From the NCBI GenBank assembly GCA_034044135.1, contig CP139021.1:3425635-3489634 (forward strand): a stretch of 64,000 nt of DNA, in the 5' to 3' direction. The number at the start of each line of letters is the position of its first letter. The stretch's first letter is position 1. Below are positions 44,807 through 52,491 of this stretch, piece after piece. A program made the position numbers and the translations under genes. This stretch comes from Flammeovirgaceae bacterium SG7u.111 (GTDB lineage Bacteria > Bacteroidota > Bacteroidia > Cytophagales > Flammeovirgaceae). The notes beneath the pieces are model-generated. The model had not been told where the DNA came from, ran no database searches, and worked only from the letters and a program-made list of their open reading frames with translations.

Positions 44807-45241
44807 ATGATGCGAAAAAACAAATGGCTTTGGTTAGTTTTGATAAGCTTGCCTTTTCTTCTTATCCTAAAGAAGATGTTTTACAATGATAATTTGGAAA
44901 TATCTCTTGAGGACATAACCCATAGAGAGCTATTTTTCTATGAGTTACCATCAGAAGTACAAGATGCGTATAAAAAATCACCTTCAGATGTGATAATAAA
45001 CTTAGAAACAGCTTTTGAAATTGATGTGAAACAAACTGCAATACCAGGTTTGTGCTCTGGGAAAGTTTACTACTATATCAATGAGTGTAAATTTTATATG
45101 AAAAGCTATAAATCGAAATTCAACTCACCTATTGTGTATTTTAATAAAAGATTGTATTTCCCAACAGTATATGATCCTACTCTTAGACCAGGTGAAAAAT
45201 ATGCCACTATTGATTTAAGTGGATACGAGTGTATTCAATAA
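44807..45241 (+). CDS. Unknown membrane-anchored protein
   Basis: 144 aa. A basic start (MMRKNKW) with one N-terminal membrane segment (about 7-23, LWLVLISLPFLLILKKM) leads to an extracytoplasmic domain with LEDITHRELFFYELPSEVQDAYKKS, then DVIINLETAFEIDVKQT and YYYINECKFYMKSYKSKF. No family recognised. It stands alone on the plus strand next to the Rhs remnant, and its low GC resembles the unknown genes on the other side of it. It could be a second accessory or immunity gene; nothing in the sequence proves this. Confidence 0.5.
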   Translation: MMRKNKWLWLVLISLPFLLILKKMFYNDNLEISLEDITHRELFFYELPSEVQDAYKKSPSDVIINLETAFEIDVKQTAIPGLCSGKVYYYINECKFYMKSYKSKFNSPIVYFNKRLYFPTVYDPTLRPGEKYATIDLSGYECIQ

Positions 45242-45295
45242 TCTACTACACCAGCTACTCTTATGATTCAAACAGTTAGGGGTCGTGCAAAACAA

Positions 45296-45326
45296 AACCC
45301 CTTGTATGGAAAAGCACCAAGGGGTT
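45296..45326 (-). terminator. Terminator of the BlaI/BlaR1-type operon
   Basis: AACCCCTTG (45296-45304) pairs with CAAGGGGTT (45318-45326); on the minus strand the stem is followed by a T-rich stretch. It lies 60 nt past the M56 gene. Confidence 0.65.
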
Positions 45327-45386
45327 CTTACGATAAAAAGTATTTTGCTATCAAATAGTCACACCAAATTCTTTTATCAAAGAATT

Positions 45387-46685
45387 TTACCTAACGGCAA
45401 TTGTATAAATCTTGTCCGATACCCTAGGTTGATCTGGGTTAGAACTTGGTTGAGTTGTTATGACGAGAACAAGCCTACATGACCCATCTTCCTCCAGTGC
45501 TGTCTTCCAGTCATCAGTCATCAACCTCGAAAGATCAAACTGATAGTTAGTCTTGACGGAAAGTTCATCAGAATCATTTTCAAGCGCCATTACGGCTTTT
45601 GACTTACGGCCTTTTGCAGCACTAATCTCTATTTTTTTTACTGATTTTGCATACTCCTCTGGCAAGCGTACATGAAAGTACTGTGCCTCTCCTGAGCTTA
45701 CTAATTCTTTGGCTATTCCTTCTTTAATATTTACTATCTGCTGATCATCCAAGAAAAATCCGACCTCATCTACTGGGTCAAATTCAGCTTGAACCTCATC
45801 AGTGAAGTTGCAGGCATAAACTGTGAGTAAAAGGATGGGTAGCGCCACCCAAAAGTACAACTTGTTTTTCTGGGATTTTTTCTGGGTCATCATATTAATT
45901 CTGTTTTTAATGGATGAAAATTGAGAAATAGGTAATGTTAAATGAAATACATTTGAAGGACTTGCTAGTTTGATCAGCAGCTTCAAATAAGGTTCTAGGG
46001 GAATTCCTTGGCTATGAAGTTTTTGGTCAACAAAGTATTCATGTTGTAAAGAAATGGCTTTTTGTAGCCACCAAACTACAGGATTGAACCAACAAAATAT
46101 TTGCAAGAGTGTCACCAAGCATACATCGAAGGAATGCCGCTGCTTTACGTGCAATTGTTCGTGTTGCAGCACCCAATCTTTTTCAGCTTCGGGTAACTTC
46201 TGCCAACTGCTACCCACCACTATATTTCCAAAGAAAGAAAAAGTCAGATCAGAGGTCGACAACGATCGGAACTTTAACCCTTTCCAATAGGTAGTTTGTC
46301 CTTGTCCTATCTTTCGCAAAGTAGCGTGCAAACGAAAGGTAGTTAATACGGCAATAATGATTGCTACCGCAAAGTAACCTGCTGCGATTATTGTAAGCCA
46401 ACCGATACGAGAAGTTGGGATTCCTGTAGCGGCGACACCATCGATAAAAATAGTTTCTGTACTTTGGGATAGAGGTAATAGACTAGGATTAACCAGCATC
46501 GAATCAAAAAGCAAAATATTGCCAACTTCCAGCACAGGAAGCAGCAAACAGGAGAACAAACCTATCAGTAAATACCACCTGATACCCGAAAAATGTGCGC
46601 TGCGCCGAATACCCAAGAGATATCCTAAATAAACGATGATCAAGCCCAGGTTTACCTCTAGCAAATAATTGAAAAATTGGCTCAT
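45387..46685 (-). CDS. M56-family (BlaR1-like) membrane metallopeptidase
   Basis: 432 aa. Membrane segments at about 10-26, 37-60 and 93-115 precede the M56 zinc site HEQLH at 175-179 (WVLQHEQLHVKQRHSFD), followed by a fourth span near 275-292. The remaining 140 residues outside have no penicillin-binding sensor domain as BlaR1 has. Partner of the BlaI-type repressor, whose stop overlaps its start by 4 nt. On known logic, a signal activates proteolysis that removes the repressor. No beta-lactamase gene is nearby, so the inducing signal and targets are unknown. Confidence 0.85.
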   Translation of the reverse strand: MSQFFNYLLEVNLGLIIVYLGYLLGIRRSAHFSGIRWYLLIGLFSCLLLPVLEVGNILLFDSMLVNPSLLPLSQSTETIFIDGVAATGIPTSRIGWLTIIAAGYFAVAIIIAVLTTFRLHATLRKIGQGQTTYWKGLKFRSLSTSDLTFSFFGNIVVGSSWQKLPEAEKDWVLQHEQLHVKQRHSFDVCLVTLLQIFCWFNPVVWWLQKAISLQHEYFVDQKLHSQGIPLEPYLKLLIKLASPSNVFHLTLPISQFSSIKNRINMMTQKKSQKNKLYFWVALPILLLTVYACNFTDEVQAEFDPVDEVGFFLDDQQIVNIKEGIAKELVSSGEAQYFHVRLPEEYAKSVKKIEISAAKGRKSKAVMALENDSDELSVKTNYQFDLSRLMTDDWKTALEEDGSCRLVLVITTQPSSNPDQPRVSDKIYTIAVR

Positions 46686-47050
46686 GACTTTTTCTTGAGT
46701 TGTTGTTCCAAATGCTTGTTCAATTCTTCCGCTTCTTTTTCAGTCAGTTCTTCTTGCACCATAAAAGAGACTAGTTGCTTGTAAGAGCCCGAAAAGTACT
46801 TCTCCATCAAGCTTTTGAAAGAAGCTTTTCGGTAGGCCGATTTGCTGATCAATGGATAGTATTCATGCGTTTTGCCATATGCTTTGTGCCCCACAAATCC
46901 CTTTTTCTCCAAAATCCTCACCACCGAAGAAACAGTACTGTTGGGAGGATGGGGTTCTGGTAATTGTTTGATCACGTCCCTTACCATGGCATTTTCCAAT
47001 TGCCAAATGATATTCATGATCTCTTCTTCTTTTTTGGTCAGTGTTTCCAT
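46682..47050 (-). CDS. BlaI/MecI-family transcriptional repressor
   Basis: 122 aa, the usual length. Winged-helix N-terminus with LTKKEEEIMNIIWQLENAMVRDVIKQ and NSTVSSVVRILEKKGFVGHKAYGKTHEY (given in parts) matches the family; the C-terminal dimerisation helix follows (QLVSFMVQEELTEKEAEEL). It represses its own operon in the family. The 5' region has an inverted pattern (TACGT ... ACGTA within 47090-47110, ATACGT), which may be its operator. Coupled to the M56 gene by a 4-nt overlap. Confidence 0.9.
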   Translation of the reverse strand: METLTKKEEEIMNIIWQLENAMVRDVIKQLPEPHPPNSTVSSVVRILEKKGFVGHKAYGKTHEYYPLISKSAYRKASFKSLMEKYFSGSYKQLVSFMVQEELTEKEAEELNKHLEQQLKKKS

Positions 47051-47083
47051 GATTAAACGAATTATTTAGTTTTATAGCGTAAA

Positions 47084-47116
47084 CATACGTCATGAAACGT
47101 ATATTTACGCTATAAA
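47084..47116 (-). promoter_or_regulatory. Probable operator of the BlaI-type repressor
   Basis: TATAGCGTAAACATACGTCATGAAACGTATATTTACGCTATA is an imperfect palindrome centred near 47095 (TATAGCGTAAA at 47073-47083 with TTTACGCTATA at 47106-47116, and inner ATACGT/ACGTAT). Long dyads of this form lie before blaI-type genes. It is 23-66 bp upstream of the start codon. Confidence 0.65.
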
Positions 47117-47202
47117 AATCATAAAAATACATAAGTTACTGATAATCAATATTATTATTTTCTATAACAAGACCTAGGTGTGTGTGAATAGGCTGCAATA
47201 AA

Positions 47203-47237
47203 AAACGTCCAAACCGCTTGGGGCGACTTGGACGTTT
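47203..47237 (-). terminator. Terminator of yaaA
   Basis: AAACGTCCAA (47203-47212) pairs with TTGGACGTTT (47228-47237), with a 15-nt loop, 30 nt past the yaaA stop. Confidence 0.7.
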
Positions 47238-47266
47238 ATATTTTCAGACCTACTAAGAAAAAAGAA

Positions 47267-48034
47267 CTACCCTCTAGTAAACACTAACTCATCTCCTGAT
47301 GAAAGCTCACTATTAAAGCCATACCCTCCACTATCGAAAGCGGTTAGTTGCTCTGCATCGGTTATCTTGTTTCGGATAATCCAAGAAGTCATCATGCCCC
47401 TCGCTTTCTTGGCGAAGAAGCTGATTACCTTGTAATTCCCATTTTTAAAGTCTTTGAACACAGGGGTAATAACTTTACTTTTTAGATCAGTAACTTTAAC
47501 TGACTTGAAGTATTCATTAGAAGCTAAGTTGATAACCACCTCAGAGCCAATGCTATTCAAATCGTTGTTTAATTCATTGGTTATCTTCCCATCCCAAAAC
47601 TCATAAAGGTTGTTTTTTCTTCCAATTTTGAGCTTAGTCCCCATTTCTAGCCTATAGGGTTGGATAAGGTCGAGCGGCTTGAGCAAGCCATAAAAGCCCG
47701 AAAGGATACGCAAATGATCTTGAGCAAACTTTAAGTCATTATTGCTAAGTGTGTAAGCCTCAAGCCCTTCGTACACATCGCCTTTGAAAGCGAAAAGTGC
47801 TTGCCTGGCATTTTCCAAGTTAAAGTCTGGATGCCAAGCTGCAAAGCGCTCTTGGTTAAGCTCTGCCAAATTTTCACTAATACTCATCAGCTTGGCCAAA
47901 TCTTTCGCTTTTTTCTTTTTTAGAGGAACTGCAAGCTTTTCAGTATCTGCCAGCATGCGGGGCAACGTATATTCACTGGTGGTTACTAGGGTTTTGTAAT
48001 CTAAGGTTTTGGCTGGTGAAATTACTATGATCAT
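47267..48034 (-). CDS. yaaA: Peroxide stress protein YaaA
   Basis: 255 aa from the ATG at 48032-48034; an upstream in-frame ATG (48076) would add 14 residues before the conserved start MIIVISPAKTLDY. YaaA/DUF328 (UPF0246) lowers free iron under peroxide stress in E. coli. Signatures are AFKGDVYEGLEAYTL, RILSGFYGLLKPLDLIQPYRLEMG (in parts), VINLASNEYF, and the end FAKKARGMMTSWIIRN with GYGFNSELS. Cytosolic, single gene. Confidence 0.93.
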   Translation of the reverse strand: MIIVISPAKTLDYKTLVTTSEYTLPRMLADTEKLAVPLKKKKAKDLAKLMSISENLAELNQERFAAWHPDFNLENARQALFAFKGDVYEGLEAYTLSNNDLKFAQDHLRILSGFYGLLKPLDLIQPYRLEMGTKLKIGRKNNLYEFWDGKITNELNNDLNSIGSEVVINLASNEYFKSVKVTDLKSKVITPVFKDFKNGNYKVISFFAKKARGMMTSWIIRNKITDAEQLTAFDSGGYGFNSELSSGDELVFTRG

Positions 48035-48347
48035 TTCTCGAGTTCTTTTTATATGTGCTGTCAAATAAGAAAGCAAAACTAAGAAATAAGAAAATTAGTT
48101 TTAGATGAAATAACTAATACGTCTATTTGCACAAATTATAGTAAAATCAAGCTTTAACGTCCCTAAAGCTATTTGAGGTTGAGAAGGCATAAAATTAAAG
48201 CTATTTTGATTTTCTATGAATAACGAAATCGTTTTTTTGCAAACCAATTTTGTTTGAGTATAATTTTTACTTTTGCGGAAACGTCGACGAAAACTGGCGA
48301 GTTTATTTAAAAAAATTGACTTAGATTACATTTTAAGTTCCATCTAG
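48035..48347. other. Intergenic region with divergent promoters
   Basis: 313 bp without a gene. A promoter-like match for the second fabH lies at 48249-48275. Nothing else specific is seen. Confidence 0.5.
48249..48275 (+). promoter_or_regulatory. Promoter-like sequence for the second fabH
   Basis: TACTTTTG (48268-48275) fits TAnnTTTG; TTTG at 48249-48252 lies 15 bp upstream, slightly short for the usual spacing. It ends 72 bp before the start codon. Confidence 0.35.
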
Positions 48348-49349
48348 ATGAGTAATAAAATAACGGCAGCAATCACGGCTGTACATGGTTGGGTTCCTCC
48401 ATACATCCTTGACAACAAAGAGCTAGAACAGCTTGTGGACACAAACGATGAATGGATAAGGACAAGAACTGGAATTAAGGAAAGAAGGATTTTGAAGGGA
48501 GAGGGCCAAGGAACTTCTGTGATGGCCACAAAGGCTGTGGAAGGTTTGTGCGAAAAAAGGGGTATTGACCCGAAGGAGATAGATGCTATAATTTGCGCGA
48601 CTATCACACCCGATATGCCTTTTCCGTCTACTGCCAACCTTGTTTGCGAAAATGTAGGTGCTGAAAACGCACTTAGCTTCGATCTTTCGGCTGCTTGCTC
48701 TGGCTTTATTTATGCGCTGGAAACAGGCGCTAACTTTATCCGCTCGGGCAATTATAGCAAAGTGGTGATTATTGGAGCAGACAAGATGTCTTCTATAGTG
48801 AACTACGAGGACCGTGCTACTTGTATCCTTTTTGGGGATGGCGCTGCTGCTGTGCTGTTAGAGCCGAACAACGAGGGGCTTGGCGTGATGGATGCTATAT
48901 TGAAAACTGATGGTTCTGGAGCGGAAATGCTAAATATGAAAGCAGGTGGTTCGGCAAGGCCAATCACCCCTGAGATTTTGGCTGCCAAAGAGCATTATTT
49001 CTACCAGGATGGCAAACACGTTTTCAAATATGCGGTAACTAATATGGCGGATGCTGCTGCGGACATCATGGAGAGAAACAAGCTCACTGGTGACGATGTG
49101 GCGTACCTCGTTCCTCACCAAGCCAATAGGAGGATCATAGAAGCAACTGCCAAAAGGATGGGAGTTTCTATGGACAAGGTGACGATGAACATTGAGCGCT
49201 ATGGCAACACCACGGCGGCAACTGTCCCTTTATGCCTCTGGGATTTTGAGAAAGACTTCAAAAAAGGGGATAACTTGGTGCTGGCTGCCTTTGGCGGTGG
49301 CTTCACTTGGGGTTCTATCTACCTCAAATGGGCTTACGATAGCGAGTAG
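48348..49349 (+). CDS. fabH: 3-oxoacyl-[ACP] synthase III (second copy)
   Basis: 333 aa. Catalytic Cys117 (SAACSGFIYAL), His257 ([11 protein letters not shown]) and Asn287 (RYGNTTAA) are intact. It is very similar to the copy at 10926-11924, with the same length but for one residue and an identical C-terminal pattern. It stands alone, not next to acyl-carrier or malonyl-CoA genes. FabH copies can differ in primer choice (acetyl against branched acyl-CoA), relevant for iso-fatty acids of Bacteroidota, but this cannot be read from sequence. Own promoter and terminator. Confidence 0.93.
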   Translation: MSNKITAAITAVHGWVPPYILDNKELEQLVDTNDEWIRTRTGIKERRILKGEGQGTSVMATKAVEGLCEKRGIDPKEIDAIICATITPDMPFPSTANLVCENVGAENALSFDLSAACSGFIYALETGANFIRSGNYSKVVIIGADKMSSIVNYEDRATCILFGDGAAAVLLEPNNEGLGVMDAILKTDGSGAEMLNMKAGGSARPITPEILAAKEHYFYQDGKHVFKYAVTNMADAAADIMERNKLTGDDVAYLVPHQANRRIIEATAKRMGVSMDKVTMNIERYGNTTAATVPLCLWDFEKDFKKGDNLVLAAFGGGFTWGSIYLKWAYDSE

Positions 49350-49373
49350 GAATTTCTTTGAAACACATATAAC

Positions 49374-49412
49374 AAAAAGGGCTTGGGGAATTTATTCTTC
49401 AAGCCCTTTTTT
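49374..49412 (+). terminator. Terminator of the second fabH
   Basis: AAAAAGGGCTTG (49374-49385) pairs with CAAGCCCTTTTT (49400-49411), 12 bp, followed by a T. Confidence 0.88.
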
Positions 49413-49605
49413 ATCAAAGTAATAGTTAGCTTTTTACTTGTGAATACTTCAAAAATCTAGTTTATGGTTTTTAGACGCCTGCCTGTCCGCCACGTGTAAC
49501 CAACGCCGTTACTTTACTTGCAGTTAGTGCCAAAAAGAATTACTGGAGAATGAGCATTTTTTGACTTAAATAGTATGGCGTTGGTCTGAATGAATTGACA
49601 AGGGG

Positions 49606-50385
49606 CTAATGCTGATAGCCTACGCCTAGAAAACCTGAATTCAGCAAGTTTTCTTTATTGTAACTAAAAACAGTTTCTATAGAATCGCCCACGTATACCT
49701 GCCCTCCTGCAGCCATCAACACGGCTTGCCCGGCTGCAGTATCCCATTCCATTGTCGGGTTGTGGCGGTAATAAATATCGGCTTTGCCCTCAGCTACCAT
49801 GCAGAATTTTAAGGAGCTTCCTACCGAGGTAAACTCGGTCACGCCTAGTTTATCGAACAGGGCTTCTTCACTGTCAGATGCGTGTGATTTGCTCCTGACA
49901 GCCACTTTTGGGGAAGGCAAATTGTTTATCTTAATCTCTTCTTGCTCCTCTCCTACTATTTTGGAAGCTTTTTGCCCTACCACACCTACATACATCACCT
50001 CGGTGACAGGCACATAAATGACTCCTAGTACAGGGATCTTATTTTCAAGCAAAGCGATGTTCACTGTAAACTCCCCATTTCTTTTTACAAATTCTCTCGT
50101 TCCATCCAAAGGGTCTACCAACCAAAACTGATCCCAGTCTTTCCTGTCTTCGTAAGGAATGTCTTTACCTTCTTCGGAAATGAGTGGAATATCTGGAGTA
50201 AGCTCTCCTAAGGCTTTCACAATAATGTCATGCGCTCTTTTATCTGCCAGAGTAAGCGGGGAATAGTCCGACTTCAATTCTGTTTTTTGCGAAAGCACAG
50301 GGTCTACATAGACATCCATGATAGCCTTGCCAGCCTCTACGGCAATTGCCTTTACTTTTTCAACCAACTCATCTTGAATCAACAT
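49606..50385 (-). CDS. cysQ: 3'(2'),5'-bisphosphate nucleotidase
   Basis: 259 aa, inositol monophosphatase superfamily. It hydrolyses PAP to AMP, preventing build-up when PAPS is used. Metal-binding motifs are clear: LISEEGKDIPYEDRK, WLVDPLDGTREFVKRNGEFTVNIAL (in parts) and the second signature MEWDTAAGQAVLMAAGG. It is 39 nt behind the MFS gene on the same strand. The sulfate activation genes cysDN lie 30 kb away; the two may act in the same pathway. Confidence 0.94.
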   Translation of the reverse strand: MLIQDELVEKVKAIAVEAGKAIMDVYVDPVLSQKTELKSDYSPLTLADKRAHDIIVKALGELTPDIPLISEEGKDIPYEDRKDWDQFWLVDPLDGTREFVKRNGEFTVNIALLENKIPVLGVIYVPVTEVMYVGVVGQKASKIVGEEQEEIKINNLPSPKVAVRSKSHASDSEEALFDKLGVTEFTSVGSSLKFCMVAEGKADIYYRHNPTMEWDTAAGQAVLMAAGGQVYVGDSIETVFSYNKENLLNSGFLGVGYQH

Positions 50386-50424
50386 GACGTATCTTTATTT
50401 TATTGACAAAATAGTTTAATCACT

Positions 50425-51696
50425 TTATTTTTTCCCTTTACCAAATTCAGGATCAATTTTAAGAAAATAGGCAACAACAAATGCCGGCAAGCCACAAAGA
50501 ACTACCCATATGAAGAAATTTTTGTAGCCCAATAGTTCTTGGATGTACCCGCTAACCATACCGGGCAACATAACCCCAAGCGCCATAAAACCTGTACCTA
50601 TTGCATAATGAGCGGTTTTATGCTTTCCTTCTGCAATTAAAATCAGATACATGACAAATGCGGTGAACCCAAGCCCATATCCAAATTGCTCAATAATAAC
50701 TGCACTAGAGATGATTACCAAGGATTGGGGCATATATACCGCAAGGAACACATACACAAGGTTAGGCAAATTTACGGCAAGCATCATCCACCAAAACCAA
50801 TATTTTAAGCCGTTTCTATAAACTAAAACCCCACCTAAAATCCCGCCTAAGGTCAAAGCAATCATACCTACAGTTCCATAAATAAACCCAATTTGGTCGG
50901 TAGCCAATCCTAACCCTCCCGCTTCAGTACTTTTTGACAAAAATGGATAGGCTATTTTCAGCAATTGAGCTTCGCCTAGCCTGTACAAGAGCAAAAAAGA
51001 AAGTATGAGCAGGATGTTTTTCTTTAGGAGAAACTCCTTAAAAACATTAAAAAACTCGACAACTACCTCCTCTACGGTTTTCACCCCTTCCTCATCCTTT
51101 TCTAAACTATCTTTAGGAAGAGTGAATTTGTGGTACAAGGAAAATATAACCATTGCAGAAGCAACAACTAACATTGTGATTAGCCAGGCGTCTTTTATTG
51201 CCATGATTAATTCCATCTTTCCAGCCAAAATAACAACCAAGCCTTGCCCAGAAACCATTGCTATTCTATAAAAAGTATTCCTAATGCCCACAAAAAAGGA
51301 TTGCTGCCCTTCATTTAAGGCTTCCATATAAAATCCATCAGCCGCAATGTCGTGCGTTGCAGAGCTGAATCCAGCAAGCCAAAAGAACGCAAGTGTGTAT
51401 CTGAAAAAATTATCTAAGGGCAAAGTGAGCGCTACCAACGCAAAGCTAACCCCCAAAACAAATTGCATAGTAACAACCCACCACCTCGTAGTTTTGAGTA
51501 ACTCTACAATAGGACTCCAAAATGGCTTGATCACCCATGGGAAATTTAACCAGCTTGTATAAAATGCCATTTCAGCATTAGGGATTTCCAAGTTTGTGTA
51601 CATGATGACCGAGAGGGTATTTACAATCACATACGGTAAGCCCTCGGCAAAATACAAGGAGGGCAGCCACACCCATGGTGATTTCAATATTTTCAT
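50425..51696 (-). CDS. MFS transporter, AmpG-like
   Basis: 423 aa with about 12 membrane segments. The start SPWVWLPSLYFAEGLPYVIVNTLS and LNFPWVIKPFWSPIVELLKTTRWWV (in parts) are typical of the AmpG-related MFS group; AHYAIGTGFMALGVMLPGMVSGYIQE follows near the end. E. coli AmpG imports GlcNAc-anhMurNAc muropeptides. A role in wall recycling fits the MurNAc salvage genes of the window, but substrate is inferred. It is the first gene of an operon with cysQ. Confidence 0.82.
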   Translation of the reverse strand: MKILKSPWVWLPSLYFAEGLPYVIVNTLSVIMYTNLEIPNAEMAFYTSWLNFPWVIKPFWSPIVELLKTTRWWVVTMQFVLGVSFALVALTLPLDNFFRYTLAFFWLAGFSSATHDIAADGFYMEALNEGQQSFFVGIRNTFYRIAMVSGQGLVVILAGKMELIMAIKDAWLITMLVVASAMVIFSLYHKFTLPKDSLEKDEEGVKTVEEVVVEFFNVFKEFLLKKNILLILSFLLLYRLGEAQLLKIAYPFLSKSTEAGGLGLATDQIGFIYGTVGMIALTLGGILGGVLVYRNGLKYWFWWMMLAVNLPNLVYVFLAVYMPQSLVIISSAVIIEQFGYGLGFTAFVMYLILIAEGKHKTAHYAIGTGFMALGVMLPGMVSGYIQELLGYKNFFIWVVLCGLPAFVVAYFLKIDPEFGKGKK

Positions 51697-52023
51697 TGAA
51701 CGAAGATAAAGGGTCTAAAAAATGAAAAGCGAATCTAGCTTTTTTCTTTTAGCTAGGAAGGAACTGGGTAAAAAACGTATAGTTCAAATTCTCAAAGCAA
51801 TTTTGGGGTTGGTTGGCAAACTACAAGAATGTTTGCCCCCAAAACCCTATAGTACTATTTAAAGATATAATTATAACATAATAATGATTTCTGGCTAATC
51901 ACGCAACACAAAATGTTAATCAGATTTTTTTAAAAATAACAAAATTAAAAACATACTTAAATAGTTCCGTTATCAGTTTTCATATTGAAAAGAATCAATC
52001 AATAACCTTAAATCATAATACTT
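51697..52023. other. AT-rich intergenic region
   Basis: 327 bp between divergent genes. It holds a weak hairpin (CTAGCT 51735-51740 / AGCTAG 51751-51756) and otherwise no recognisable feature; promoters for both neighbours are presumed. Confidence 0.45.
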
Positions 52024-52434
52024 ATGACCACAGATTTCTTTAGTTTAGAATTTATCGAAGATTTAGGCCTCAGTCACCTTACTTTCAAAAGGAAATGTAC
52101 ATCAGAAGAGTACAGGCTCGCTTATACAAAACTTATCGAGCTTTTTGAAGAAAAAGGACATCATAACCACGTTACCGATACGTCAAGTCTAGGTACTGTT
52201 GGAATTGCTGACCAACAATGGGTAAAGTCAGACGTAGTACCCAATCTGAGGAAGATTGTAGATAAAGCCCATAAATTAAATATTGCCCTAATTTTAGGGA
52301 ATGATATTTTCGCCACTTTTGCTGCTAAAAATATTGCAAGAAACTTTATGGATAAGCAAAATATTGACATCCACTACTTCCCAGTTGTGGCTGAGTCTTT
52401 TGAGTGGTTCAAACAAGAAAGAGAATTAGTTTAA
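52024..52434 (+). CDS. STAS-like small protein
   Basis: 136 aa, cytosolic. The pattern of a strand with a short aromatic motif (LSHLTFKRKCTSEEYRLAYTKLIELFEEKG in parts), then VTDTSSLGTVGIADQQWVKSDVV and KLNIALILGNDIFA, is like the SpoIIAA/STAS-like fold found in small regulatory proteins of Cytophagales. No catalytic motif. Function unknown. It stands alone, closed by a strong terminator. Confidence 0.6.
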   Translation: MTTDFFSLEFIEDLGLSHLTFKRKCTSEEYRLAYTKLIELFEEKGHHNHVTDTSSLGTVGIADQQWVKSDVVPNLRKIVDKAHKLNIALILGNDIFATFAAKNIARNFMDKQNIDIHYFPVVAESFEWFKQERELV

Positions 52435-52455
52435 AAAACACCAGGTTCTATTACC

Positions 52456-52489
52456 AGCCTCAGTTCAGCTATATGAACTGAGGCTTTTT
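52456..52489 (+). terminator. Terminator hairpin between convergent genes
   Basis: AGCCTCAGTTCA (52456-52467) pairs perfectly with TGAACTGAGGCT (52474-52485), loop GCTATA, then Ts. Confidence 0.92.
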
Positions 52490-52491
52490 AT

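Noticed and set aside
41639-49514. A 13-bp match AACGCCGTTACTT between 49502-49514 and the minus strand at 41639-41651, considered as a dispersed repeat
   Set aside because: Matches of this length are expected by chance in 64 kb, and similarity does not continue clearly on either side.
51735-51756. CTAGCT/AGCTAG hairpin as a regulatory element of the MFS gene
   Set aside because: Only six base pairs around a T-rich loop, with no supporting context.
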